Assembly (NCBI GenBank): GCA_937871735.1
Contig: CALMOI010000494.1
Span: forward strand, 1 to 11,143
DNA from: an uncultured Comamonadaceae bacterium
GTDB taxonomy: Bacteria; Pseudomonadota; Gammaproteobacteria; Burkholderiales; Burkholderiaceae_C
DNA length: 11,143 bases
Direction of reading: 5' to 3'
The position numbers were made by a program, and so were the translations under genes. Below are positions 1 to 7,571 of the stretch, in pieces. The notes beneath the pieces are model-generated. The model was not told the DNA's origin. It worked only from the letters and a program-made list of their open reading frames with translations, and made no database searches. The stretch's first letter is position 1. Each line of letters begins with the position of its first letter.

Positions 1-1275
1 CGCCGTTGACGTAGCTGATGGTGTAGTTACCGGGGCTGAAGGTGCCGCCGGTGGCGTTGCTGGCGGTGATGACGTAAGGAGTGGCCCCGACACCGGCGGT
101 AGCGACTTGACCCGCACTGGCCTCAGTGACGCTACCGATGGTTTCGCCGTTGACTAAGCCGGTTTCAGTGAAGCCCGTCAAAGCAGGCGTCTGACCGTAG
201 GTCTTGGTGACGTTGTCAGCGGTCACTATCAGCCCAGCCGGGATCACCGTCAGCGCGCCGTTGACGTAGCTGATGGTGTAGTTGCCGGGGGCAAAGGTGC
301 CGCCCGTTGCGTTGCTTGCAGTGATGACGTAAGGGCTGCCCGCCACTCCGGCGGTAGCGACTTTGCCCGCGCTGGCCTCAGTCACGCTACCGATGGTCTC
401 TCCATTCACTAAGCCGGTTTCGGTGAAGCCGGTCAGTGCAGGCGTTTGGCCGTAGGTCTTGGTGACGTTGTCAGCGGTCACCGTCAAGCTCGCAGGAATC
501 ACCGTCAGCGCGCCATTGACGTAGCTGATGGTGTAGTTGCCGGGGCTGAATGTCCCGCCGGTTGCGTTGCTCGCGGTGATGACGTAAGGGCTACCAACGA
601 CACCAGCGGTAGCGACTTGGCCTGAACTGCCCTCAGTGACGCTGCCGATAGTCTCGCCATTCACCAAGCCGGTTTCCGTGAAGCCCGTCAAAGCGGGCGT
701 CTGACCGTAGGTCTTGGTGACGTTATCCGCCGTCACCGTCAGCCCAGCCGGGATCACCGTCAGCGCGCCGTTGACGTAGCTGATGGTGTAGTTACCGGGG
801 CTGAAGGTGCCGCCGGTGGCATTGCTAGCGGTGATGACGTAAGGGCTGGCCCCAACACCAGCGGTAGCGACTTGACCCGCGCTGGCCTCGGTCACGCTGC
901 CAATGGTTTCACCATTGACCAGACCCGTTTCCGTAAAGCCGGTTAGGGCAGGTGTCTGGCCGTAGGTCTTGGTGACGTTATCGGCGGTCACGGTCAAACC
1001 AGCCGGGATCACCGTCAGCATGCCGTTCACATAGCTGATGGTGTAGTTGCCGGGGGTGAAGGTGCCACCCGTCGCGTTGCTCGGGGTGATGGTGTAAGGC
1101 CCGCCGACCACGCTGGCGCTGGCTCCTTGGCCTGCGCTGACTTCGGTGACGCTGCCTATGGTTTCGCCGCCGATCAGGCCGCTGTCGGTAAAGCCGGTGA
1201 GCGAGGGCGTTTGGCCGTAGGTCTTGCTGATGCTGTTGGCGGTGATGGTCAGCGCCAGGGGGGTGATGTTGGCGC
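1..1275 (-). repeat. Tandem 255-bp (85-residue) MBG-type repeat array inside tpsA
   Basis: There are five in-phase copies at 1-255, 256-510, 511-765, 766-1020 and 1021-1275. The landmark ccgtaggtctt falls at 195, 450, 705, 960 and 1215, exactly 255 bp apart. Each unit encodes a YGQTP...LTGF...GETIGSVTE...YVITASNATGGTF..GNYTISYVNG pattern, matching the MBG (YGX-type) beta-sandwich repeat of large surface proteins. The first-translated copy (1021-1275) is clearly diverged. The other four are very similar, and 75 of 85 residues are identical in all four. The array continues beyond the left edge, so the copy number is unknown. The likely role is a stalk or extension that sets the reach of the adhesin (inferred). 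Confidence 0.95.
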
Positions 1276-3625
1276 TGGTCACGCCAGCACCGGCAAACAG
1301 CTCGAACAGGCCGACATCAGCCCCGCTGATGGTGTAGCCGGTGTAGTTGATCGGTTTGTTGCTGCCGACGTTGGGGGTGTCGAACGCAGCGGTGCCGGGA
1401 GTCAGCGTGACCACACCGCCATCGGTGGGCGTGCCTTTGAACGACAGCGTGGCCGTGGTGTTGCCGTCATACGGCTTGTCGTTGCCTTGGACGAAGACCC
1501 AGGCCTTGGCGTCCAAAATGGCCGATACCTTGCCCGCGTAAGCGGCAATCTCGGCGCTGGTGTTGGCATAGCCTGCGGGGTTAAAGCGGATGGTGGTTTT
1601 GGGGGCGGTGACGCCGCCGCCGCCCGGGAATCGGACGGTGCCGCCCGCTGCGCCGGGGCCGGTGCCATCGGTGTCGGCAATCAGGGTGACGGGGCTGGAG
1701 CCTGCGGGCAGGGCGGTGTCGGCGGTAATCATGCCGTTGACCACCACATCGTTGCCCGCGCGCAGCGTGGTCGAGCCGCCACCGCTGGCGGTGATGACGT
1801 TGACGCTCACATTGCGCCCGGCGGTCAGGTTGACGGCGGCGCTGGTGTCGCTGGCGGTCAGGGCGTCGGTGCTGTTGACATCGCGCCCGGCGGTCATTTG
1901 GATCAGCGCGTTGGCCCCGCTGGCGGTCATGGCGGCAGCGACGTTCACATCGCGAACGGCAGTCAGGGTCACATGGGTGCCGACGCCGCTGGCGGTGATG
2001 GCCGCCGTCTGGTTGATGTCATGGCCGGCAATCAGCGCCAAGCCCGAACCGGCGGTGCTGGTGGTGATGGCGGCGTTGATGTTGACATCGTTGCCCGCGT
2101 TCAGCGTCAGGGTCTGGGCGGTGCTCCAGGTTACGGGATCGGTCACCGTGATGTCGTTGTCGGCGAGGATCAGTCGGTTGGAGCTGGTCAAGCTGGCCAC
2201 CACGCTGGCTGTGGTTTCGCCTCCGACCCCGCCGGTAGAAATCGTCCAGTTCAGCGGGTCGAGCAGCCACAGGCCCGTTTTGCCTTGCGGGGCCAAAGTG
2301 TCCACCCGCGCCGTGCTGGCCAGCGTGACCTGCTGGCCCGAGGTTTCGATGTAGCCGCCGTCGCCGCCCTGTGCGCCGCCGCGTGCGGTCAGCGTCCCGG
2401 CGACCCCGGTGGTGCCGTCTGACCAGATGGAAATTCGGCCCCCCGTGCCGTGGCCCAGCGCGTCGGCATGGACTTGCGCCAGGGCGCTGACTTGGGTGTT
2501 TTGCGCGTTGGGTTGCGGCCCGGCCCCGGCAAAGTTGCCGCCGACCAGCACCGTGCCGCCCCCGGCATCGCCCGAAGCGTTCAGCCGGGCGCTGTCATTC
2601 AAGCTGACCTGCAAACCGCTGACCGAGATGCTGCCGCCGGTTTGCCCCGCCGCCGTGCCGGACGCATCCAGCGTGCCGCCCACGGTGACGCGGCTGTCCG
2701 GGCCGCTGCCCAGCAGCACGATGCTGCCGTTGTGCTCGGCCAAGGTCTGCGCCTGGATCACGCCGCTGGTGTTGACCACGCTTTGCACCAGTGCGTCGGC
2801 CCCTTGCGCCGTCAGCAGCACGCGGCCCCCGTCAGCTTGGATCAGGCCGCCGTTGTCCACCAGTGCCTGCAAAGCGCCTTGGGTCACGGTCAGGTTGAGC
2901 AAGCCGTCGCCCGCCAAATCCAGCGTCATGGCATTGCCTGCGGCCAGGGCCACAGTGCCCAGTTGCGCGGCAATCACGCCTTGGTTGCTGACGTTGGCTC
3001 CGAGCAGTGCCACATAGCCGCCGTCAGCGCGCAGCGTGCCTTGGTTGACCACCGTGCCGCTGCTGTTGCCCGCAAAGTGGTACTGACCGGCCATGAAGTC
3101 GCTGTTGCTCAAGTCACGGGTCGAGGCGACCAAGCCGCCCACGTTCACCGACGCCGAGCGGCCAAACAAGATGCCGCTGGGGTTGACCAAAAACACCTGC
3201 CCGTTGGCTGTCAGGTTGCCCAAAATGCTGCTCGGGTCGCTGCCCAGTACCCGGTTCAGCGCCACCGAGTTTTGATTGGGCTGGACAAACACCACCGACT
3301 CGCGCTGCCCGATGTTGAAGCTCTGCCAATTGATGACGGTGCTGGCCGTCGATTGGTTGATGGTGGTCACGCCCGTGCCGGTGCCAGTGCCGGTAACGAT
3401 GGTGGCCCCGCCTGCCGCCACCACACCGCCCTGCGGGTTGGCTTGCGCGCCCAAGCTCAAGGCCAGCATCAGCGCCAGCCCCAAAGCTTTCGGCGCAAAG
3501 CCGGTGAAGGCGCTGCCGCTGCCCGTGCAAGCGGATGCCTTTTTGCCCGCGCTGTGCGTGTTTTCGGCAGCCGCGACAAAGGTGCCGGTGCTGTCGTTCC
3601 AGATCGATCGGTAGATGCAGTTCAT
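1..3625 (-). CDS. Two-partner secretion exoprotein TpsA (FHA-like adhesin), 3' end outside window
   Basis: This is a large secreted beta-helical protein, exported by the Sec system and then by the TpsB encoded just upstream. The frame is open from the ATG at 3625 to the left edge (1208 codons, no stop seen). The start is fixed by the ESPR motif MNCIYRSIWN; only a weak GGA lies upstream. Domains by residue: ESPR signal peptide 1-62 with likely cleavage after AQA; TPS/haemagglutination domain from about 63 to 310, with NPSGILFG at 148-155 matching the family NPNG-type motif; Gly-rich beta-helix containing LLDPLNWTI near 454; 23-residue repeats about 485-640; YDG domain about 708-790 (NDKPYDGNTTATL); MBG (YGX-type) repeats from about 790 to the edge. 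No cysteine occurs in the visible mature part, as is usual for proteins that cross the periplasm unfolded. Adhesion or biofilm function is inferred. A toxin such as CdiA cannot be excluded without the C-terminus, although YDG/MBG repeats argue against it. Confidence 0.93.
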   Translation of the reverse strand, partial: MNCIYRSIWNDSTGTFVAAAENTHSAGKKASACTGSGSAFTGFAPKALGLALMLALSLGAQANPQGGVVAAGGATIVTGTGTGTGVTTINQSTASTVINWQSFNIGQRESVVFVQPNQNSVALNRVLGSDPSSILGNLTANGQVFLVNPSGILFGRSASVNVGGLVASTRDLSNSDFMAGQYHFAGNSSGTVVNQGTLRADGGYVALLGANVSNQGVIAAQLGTVALAAGNAMTLDLAGDGLLNLTVTQGALQALVDNGGLIQADGGRVLLTAQGADALVQSVVNTSGVIQAQTLAEHNGSIVLLGSGPDSRVTVGGTLDASGTAAGQTGGSISVSGLQVSLNDSARLNASGDAGGGTVLVGGNFAGAGPQPNAQNTQVSALAQVHADALGHGTGGRISIWSDGTTGVAGTLTARGGAQGGDGGYIETSGQQVTLASTARVDTLAPQGKTGLWLLDPLNWTISTGGVGGETTASVVASLTSSNRLILADNDITVTDPVTWSTAQTLTLNAGNDVNINAAITTSTAGSGLALIAGHDINQTAAITASGVGTHVTLTAVRDVNVAAAMTASGANALIQMTAGRDVNSTDALTASDTSAAVNLTAGRNVSVNVITASGGGSTTLRAGNDVVVNGMITADTALPAGSSPVTLIADTDGTGPGAAGGTVRFPGGGGVTAPKTTIRFNPAGYANTSAEIAAYAGKVSAILDAKAWVFVQGNDKPYDGNTTATLSFKGTPTDGGVVTLTPGTAAFDTPNVGSNKPINYTGYTISGADVGLFELFAGAGVTSANITPLALTITANSISKTYGQTPSLTGFTDSGLIGGETIGSVTEVSAGQGASASVVGGPYTITPSNATGGTFTPGNYTISYVNGMLTVIPAGLTVTADNVTKTYGQTPALTGFTETGLVNGETIGSVTEASAGQVATAGVGASPYVITASNATGGTFSPGNYTISYVNGALTVIPAGLTVTADNVTKTYGQTPALTGFTETGLVNGETIGSVTEGSSGQVATAGVVGSPYVITASNATGGTFSPGNYTISYVNGALTVIPASLTVTADNVTKTYGQTPALTGFTETGLVNGETIGSVTEASAGKVATAGVAGSPYVITASNATGGTFAPGNYTISYVNGALTVIPAGLIVTADNVTKTYGQTPALTGFTETGLVNGETIGSVTEASAGQVATAGVGATPYVITASNATGGTFSPGNYTISYVNG
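1741..2160 (-). repeat. Imperfect 69-bp (23-residue) beta-helix repeats inside tpsA
   Basis: Seven units with the loose consensus LTAGxDVNxxAAITAS lie head to tail. The first base of the conserved Asp (or equivalent) codon falls at 2155, 2089, 2020, 1951, 1882, 1813 and 1750, giving spacings of 66, 69, 69, 69, 69 and 63 bp. They resemble the roughly 20-residue repeats that form rungs of the FHA-type right-handed beta-helix. DNA similarity between units is low, so this is an old protein-level repeat and not a recent duplication. Confidence 0.75.
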
Positions 3626-3660
3626 GGTGATGTCCGTGCGGTGTTGTGGGTTAAAGGGAT

Positions 3661-5307
3661 TCAGAAGTACTTGACGGCCTGAATCCAGAACCGACCGGAT
3701 TTGTCCGGGGCGGAAGTCGCCAGGTCATCGCCCAGCTTGCGGGCGTAGTACGCCCGCACCATGAAGTTGTTGTTCTCGGCCCAGTTCAGGCCCAGGCCCG
3801 CGCCGCTCAGGGTGCGGTGGTTGCTGCCGGTGGCCCACGGCGACTTGTTCAGCCGCACCGTGCCCGCATCGACAAAGACAATGGCTTGCAGCGTGGCGGT
3901 CAGTTGCACGCGCCCTTCCAGGTTCAGCACCGCGCCCTCGTCGCCGTAGGCTTCGCCCTCGGGGTAGGCGCGCACGCCGTACATGCCGCCCAGCTCCATC
4001 TTTTCGGAGATGTCCAGGTTCTTGCTCGCCACCTGCCCGTTCAGCGCGGCGTACAGCGACACCATCTCGCTCACGTTGTGCAGATGCGTGGCGTTCAGGC
4101 TCAGCTTTTGGTAGTTGCCGTTGCTTTGCGCGGTGGTCGCATCGGTCAGCCGGGTCGATGCGGTTTGCAAGTCCAGCTTGCCTGCCGACAGCGCCAGCGA
4201 GTACGTGCTCAGGCCGCCATAGCCCCAGTTGTCGCGGTGATCGCCGTAGACCCGGGCGGTCAGCACCTGGGCTTTTTTGTCGGTGACGCTGGGGATGATG
4301 TCCACCTTGTCTTGGAAGGTCTTGGCATCCAAAGTCAGCCCGGCGTACAGGTTGTCGCTGCGCGAGCGCACCAGCGGCACGCTGCCATAGATGCTGGCGA
4401 CTTCAGCAGTGCCGTGGGCTTGCAGGCTGGCAAATTCTTCGCCCAGCTTGTAGCGCATGTTGCTGTAGGCCACGCCCAGCTTGGCCGAGCCAAACTGCGC
4501 TTGGTAGGCCAAGCGGGCGTAGTTCAGCCCCTCGCCCGAGCTCAGCAGCCGCAGCGTGGCGACATCGCCCAAGCCCGCCGGTTCGTTCAGGTTGACGGTG
4601 ATGCCGACGCGGTTAGCCCCGGTGTAGCGGTTGCCCGCGTTGTCGGCATCGACGCTGCCGCTGATGCGCTCGCCCGGCAGCACGTCCACCCGCAAGTCCG
4701 AGGTGCCCAGTTCCGCGCCCGGCACCAGCGTCGATCTGACCTGGATGCCCGGCAGGTCGGACAGCAGCAGCAAATGGCTTTCCAGTGGCTCGGCGGCGAT
4801 CAGGTCGTCGTGGTTCAGGCCGCGCAGCAGCTCGTCCACCAGCGCGGGCTGGACGTTGGTTTGGTTGTTGACGATCACCTGGCCGTAGCGGCCATCCATC
4901 ACCGCAATGGTCACGCTGCCATCACGGATGGTTTGCTCAGGCAGATAAGCCTGCGCCGCAAAGTAGCCCTGGCGGTGGTAGTAGTCGGCAATCTTGGTGG
5001 CCATGCCGCGCAGGTCGCTCAAGCTGAGCGTCTGGCCGGGCACAAAGCCGGTGACGGCCAGCAGCTCGGCTTCGGTGTAGGCCCGTGCGCCGGTCACCCG
5101 CAGTTGCTTGACCACCAAAGTGGCGGTGTCGGTGCCGGTGACTGCTTTGGGCGTGGCTGCTTGCACATCCAAGCGCGGAGCCCGGTTTTGCGGCTGCGGC
5201 GCGAGCGGGATTTGCTGCATTTGGCTGCCCGCGCTGGGCGGTTCAGCCGCCAGCGCCACTTGAGACAGCGCCAGCAAGGCCAATGGGAGAAGTTTGATTT
5301 TTGACAT
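3661..5307 (-). CDS. Two-partner secretion outer-membrane transporter TpsB (ShlB/FhaC/HecB family)
   Basis: This 548-residue Omp85-superfamily pore, a usual family length, exports the TpsA encoded 35 bp downstream. Residues 1-20 or 1-21 are a signal peptide (ALA/AEPP), followed by a Pro/Gln-rich linker to about 60. POTRA1 spans about 64-140 (LVVKQLRVTG ... VTIAVMDGRYG) and POTRA2 about 141-210. The rest is the 16-stranded barrel. The L6-loop signature appears as VRAYPEGEAYGDEG from V445: the key Arg446 is kept, and Ala replaces Gly of VRGY, as in many ShlB-like members. FVDAG at 478-482 is another family motif. The C-terminal residue is Phe548, the usual BAM recognition signal. The ATG at 5307 is preceded by AAGGG at unusually short spacing (3 nt). 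The tpsB-tpsA order and tight spacing indicate one operon. Confidence 0.95.
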   Translation of the reverse strand: MSKIKLLPLALLALSQVALAAEPPSAGSQMQQIPLAPQPQNRAPRLDVQAATPKAVTGTDTATLVVKQLRVTGARAYTEAELLAVTGFVPGQTLSLSDLRGMATKIADYYHRQGYFAAQAYLPEQTIRDGSVTIAVMDGRYGQVIVNNQTNVQPALVDELLRGLNHDDLIAAEPLESHLLLLSDLPGIQVRSTLVPGAELGTSDLRVDVLPGERISGSVDADNAGNRYTGANRVGITVNLNEPAGLGDVATLRLLSSGEGLNYARLAYQAQFGSAKLGVAYSNMRYKLGEEFASLQAHGTAEVASIYGSVPLVRSRSDNLYAGLTLDAKTFQDKVDIIPSVTDKKAQVLTARVYGDHRDNWGYGGLSTYSLALSAGKLDLQTASTRLTDATTAQSNGNYQKLSLNATHLHNVSEMVSLYAALNGQVASKNLDISEKMELGGMYGVRAYPEGEAYGDEGAVLNLEGRVQLTATLQAIVFVDAGTVRLNKSPWATGSNHRTLSGAGLGLNWAENNNFMVRAYYARKLGDDLATSAPDKSGRFWIQAVKYF

Positions 5308-5321
5308 GAGCCCTTGCAGAG

Positions 5322-5362
5322 GTGAGTGATGACGAGATGCCTCGGGGCATCTTGCAACTCAC
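5322..5362 (-). promoter_or_regulatory. Nested hairpin in the tpsB leader
   Basis: A perfect 7-bp stem, AGATGCC (5335-5341) with GGCATCT (5346-5352) and a 4-nt loop, is enclosed by a second perfect 6-bp pair, GTGAGT (5322-5327) with ACTCAC (5357-5362). Read on the minus strand, it ends 14 nt before the tpsB start codon, next to the ribosome-binding region. No run of T follows, so it does not look like an intrinsic terminator. A role in folding, stability or translation control of the tpsB leader is inferred. Confidence 0.4.
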
Positions 5363-5377
5363 TCTGGGGCTGCGTCG

Positions 5378-5413
5378 GTGCGCTTGCGCACACAGTCCCG
5401 GCGCGCTGCCGGG
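5378..5413. other. Two short perfect inverted repeats downstream of rsmA
   Basis: GTGCGC (5378-5383) pairs with GCGCAC (5386-5391) around a 2-nt centre. CCCGGC (5397-5402) pairs with GCCGGG (5408-5413) around 5 nt. Both lie just after the rsmA stop codon. Neither is followed by a T tract on either strand, so Rho-independent termination is doubtful. They could protect the 3' end of the lptD-surA-rsmA message or be binding sites; this is inference. Together with the nested hairpin they fill most of the 117-bp rsmA-tpsB gap, in which no gene or convincing promoter is seen. Confidence 0.4.
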
Positions 5414-5424
5414 CTCAAAATCAG

Positions 5425-6189
5425 TTAACGACCCAGCGTTTGGGCCAGCGCCACGTACTCGGCCACGGGCACTTCTTCGGCGCGGCGTTGCACGTCGAAG
5501 GTGCCGGTAAAGGCTTGCTCGTCCAGCCATTTGCCCAAGCTGTGGCGCAGCAGTTTGCGCCGTTGGCTGAAGGCCACGCGCACCACGTCCGACAGGCGCT
5601 GCACATCCAGCGGTGCGGGCTGTTCGTGCGGCACCATGCGCACGATGGCGCTGTCCACGCGCGGCGGCGGGTCAAAGCTCGCGGGCGGCACGAACAGCAC
5701 GTTTTCCATCGCGTAACGCCATTGCAGCATCACCGACAAGCGCCCGTAATCGCTGGTGGCGGGGCGCGCCACCATGCGGTCAATCACTTCCTTTTGCAGC
5801 ATGAAATGCTGGTCGGCCACGGTGTCCACTTGCTCCAGCAGGTGAAACAAAATTGGCGTGGAAATGTTGTACGGCAGGTTGCCGACCACACGCAGCCGGG
5901 GCTGATCAGCCGGACGGGCGATGGCGGTGAAGTCCACCTTCAGCACGTCGGACTCAATCACCGTCAGTTGCGGGTGTGCGCGCAGGCGCACGGCCAAATC
6001 GCGATCGAGCTCAATTACCGTCAAATGGCCGAGGCGCTCGACCAGCGGCTGCGTCAGCGCGGCCAAGCCGGGGCCGATTTCGACGACGGCCTGACCGGGC
6101 ACGGGCGCGATGGCCTCAACGATGTCGGCAATGATGCCGCCGTCACACAAAAAGTGCTGTCCAAAGCGTTTGCGGGGAATGTGCTTCAC
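5425..6189 (-). CDS. rsmA: 16S rRNA (adenine1518/1519-N6) dimethyltransferase RsmA
   Basis: RsmA (KsgA) uses S-adenosylmethionine to dimethylate two adjacent adenines near the 3' end of 16S rRNA, a late check in 30S assembly in the cytoplasm. The 254 residues match the family length. Visible motifs are RKRFGQHFL at the N-terminus, SAM motif I EIGPGLAALT (37-46), the acidic motif VIELD (58-62), ESDVLK (79-84), catalytic motif NLPYNIS (104-110) and FDPPPRVDS (172-180). The start is GTG at 6189, overlapping the surA stop by 4 nt (GTGA), so translation is probably coupled. It is the last gene of the lptD-surA-rsmA unit. Confidence 0.97.
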   Translation of the reverse strand: MKHIPRKRFGQHFLCDGGIIADIVEAIAPVPGQAVVEIGPGLAALTQPLVERLGHLTVIELDRDLAVRLRAHPQLTVIESDVLKVDFTAIARPADQPRLRVVGNLPYNISTPILFHLLEQVDTVADQHFMLQKEVIDRMVARPATSDYGRLSVMLQWRYAMENVLFVPPASFDPPPRVDSAIVRMVPHEQPAPLDVQRLSDVVRVAFSQRRKLLRHSLGKWLDEQAFTGTFDVQRRAEEVPVAEYVALAQTLGR

Positions 6190-7571
6190 TGGGGTGCGTC
6201 TCGCAGTTCGACGTAGGCGCGGGCGCGCAAATCTTGTGTCCAGGTGAGGAAGGCTTCGTCTTGCTTTTTCTCGCGCACCAAGTTGCGGGCCAATTCGCGC
6301 TGCTCTTTGTCGCTCAACTGGACTTTGCGGCGCTCCAGCATCTGAATCAAATGCACGCCAAAACGCGACACCAGCGGCGGGCTGATTTCGTTCACAGCGA
6401 GGCGATCCATCGCTTCCTCAAACTCGGGCACGAATTGACCGGGGCCGACCCAACCCAGATCACCGCCTTGTGCGGCGCTGCCGTCTTGCGAGGACTCGCG
6501 GGCCAACGTCGCAAAGTCAGCCTTGCCAGTCAACAGGCGCTGGCGCATTTCAGCCAAGCGCGACAGGGCGGCGTTCTCGGACAACTGTGCGCTGGGGCGC
6601 AGCAGGATGTGGCGTGCGTGCGATTGGGTGATGGTCAAACCGGCTTCGGCCCGCTCAACCACCTTCAGCACATGAAAGCCCGCGCCCGAGCGCACGATGG
6701 CCGAGACCTCGCCCACGCGCAGGTTCTGGGTGGCATCGACAAACAGCTGCGGATAGCGGTCGGCGCTGCGCAGGCCCATTTGGCCGCCGAGCTGACCGCT
6801 CTTGGGCGCATCAGAAAACTCCAGCACCAAGGCCGCGAAGTCTTCGCCACTCTTGGCGCGTTGCAGCACCCGCGTGGCGCGCGCTTGCAGGGCGGCGACT
6901 TGGGCTTCGGTGGCTTGTTCGGGCACGGCAATCAGCACTTGCGCCAAATTGACTTCTTGCGGTGCGCGCTCAGCGCCGCCGCGTTGGTCACGCAGGAACT
7001 GGTCGATGTCGGCCTCGCTCACTTTGACGCGTGCATCCAGCTCGCGTTCACGCAGGCGCGCTTGCAGCAATTGGCTGCGCAGCTCGTCGCGGAACTGCGC
7101 CAGCGGGATGCCGTCTTGCGCCAGCCGCTTGCGCAAGTCGGTCACGCTGACTTGGTTTTGTCGTGCGACGTTTTGCTCGGCCACTTGTACGGCTTCGTCA
7201 TCAATCTTGATGCCGGAGTCTTGCGCCATTTGCACCTGAATTTTTTCTTGAATCAGTTGCTCCAGCACTTGGCGCGTGAGGATGTCGCGCGGGGGCATCG
7301 CCGCCCCTTGCTGGCTGATTTGCTGCTCGGTGCGCAGCACGTGGGCGCGCAATTCGTTGTTGGTGATGGGCTCGCTGTTGACCACGGCCACGATGAAGTC
7401 CGCAGGGCGCGCTGCGGTGTTGGCTGGCGCGGCGGCGGCGTTGCCCAGTTGGGTGGCGGGGCGCAGTGCTTGCGCCGAGGCCAGCATCGGCCAGCACAAG
7501 GTCAGCGCGGCCGCGCCTGCGGCCAAGGTGTGACGAAGCAAAGGCCGTGGGCAAGTGAAAGAGTTAGTCAT
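6186..7571 (-). CDS. surA: Periplasmic chaperone and peptidyl-prolyl isomerase SurA
   Basis: SurA escorts unfolded outer-membrane proteins, including LptD, across the periplasm to the BAM complex. From the ATG at 7571 the protein has 461 residues (E. coli SurA is 428). Residues 1-33 form a signal peptide ending ASA/Q. The SurA N-terminal chaperone domain spans about 57-190 (DFIVAVVNSEPITNNEL). Two parvulin/PPIC domains follow at about 208-305 (FSDAPKSGQLGGQMG) and 316-414 (HARHILLRP, GGDLGWVGPGQFVPEFEEA). A short C-terminal helix completes the core. The open frame extends 70 codons further upstream, but that part lies inside lptD and the signal peptide fixes the start at 7571, overlapping the lptD stop by 8 nt (ATGACTAA). 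Confidence 0.97.
   Translation of the reverse strand: MTNSFTCPRPLLRHTLAAGAAALTLCWPMLASAQALRPATQLGNAAAAPANTAARPADFIVAVVNSEPITNNELRAHVLRTEQQISQQGAAMPPRDILTRQVLEQLIQEKIQVQMAQDSGIKIDDEAVQVAEQNVARQNQVSVTDLRKRLAQDGIPLAQFRDELRSQLLQARLRERELDARVKVSEADIDQFLRDQRGGAERAPQEVNLAQVLIAVPEQATEAQVAALQARATRVLQRAKSGEDFAALVLEFSDAPKSGQLGGQMGLRSADRYPQLFVDATQNLRVGEVSAIVRSGAGFHVLKVVERAEAGLTITQSHARHILLRPSAQLSENAALSRLAEMRQRLLTGKADFATLARESSQDGSAAQGGDLGWVGPGQFVPEFEEAMDRLAVNEISPPLVSRFGVHLIQMLERRKVQLSDKEQRELARNLVREKKQDEAFLTWTQDLRARAYVELRDAPQ

Noticed and set aside
1..1275. Direct repeats considered as a CRISPR array or mobile element
   Set aside because: The period is 255 bp with no unique spacers and the reading frame is maintained throughout. 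The units are protein-domain repeats.
1127..2422. Long + strand open frame of 431 codons opposite tpsA
   Set aside because: It is a GC-rich shadow, full of Gly/Ala/Val/Asp low-complexity sequence, on the strand opposite a gene with clear FHA, YDG and MBG domains; no recognisable motif.
3817..5304. Long + strand open frame of 495 codons opposite tpsB
   Set aside because: The opposite strand encodes a complete TpsB with signal peptide, POTRA, VRAY motif and C-terminal Phe. The + frame is rich in Gln, His and Arg with no domain.
5378..5413. Rho-independent terminator after rsmA
   Set aside because: The stems are perfect, but no T tract follows on either strand.
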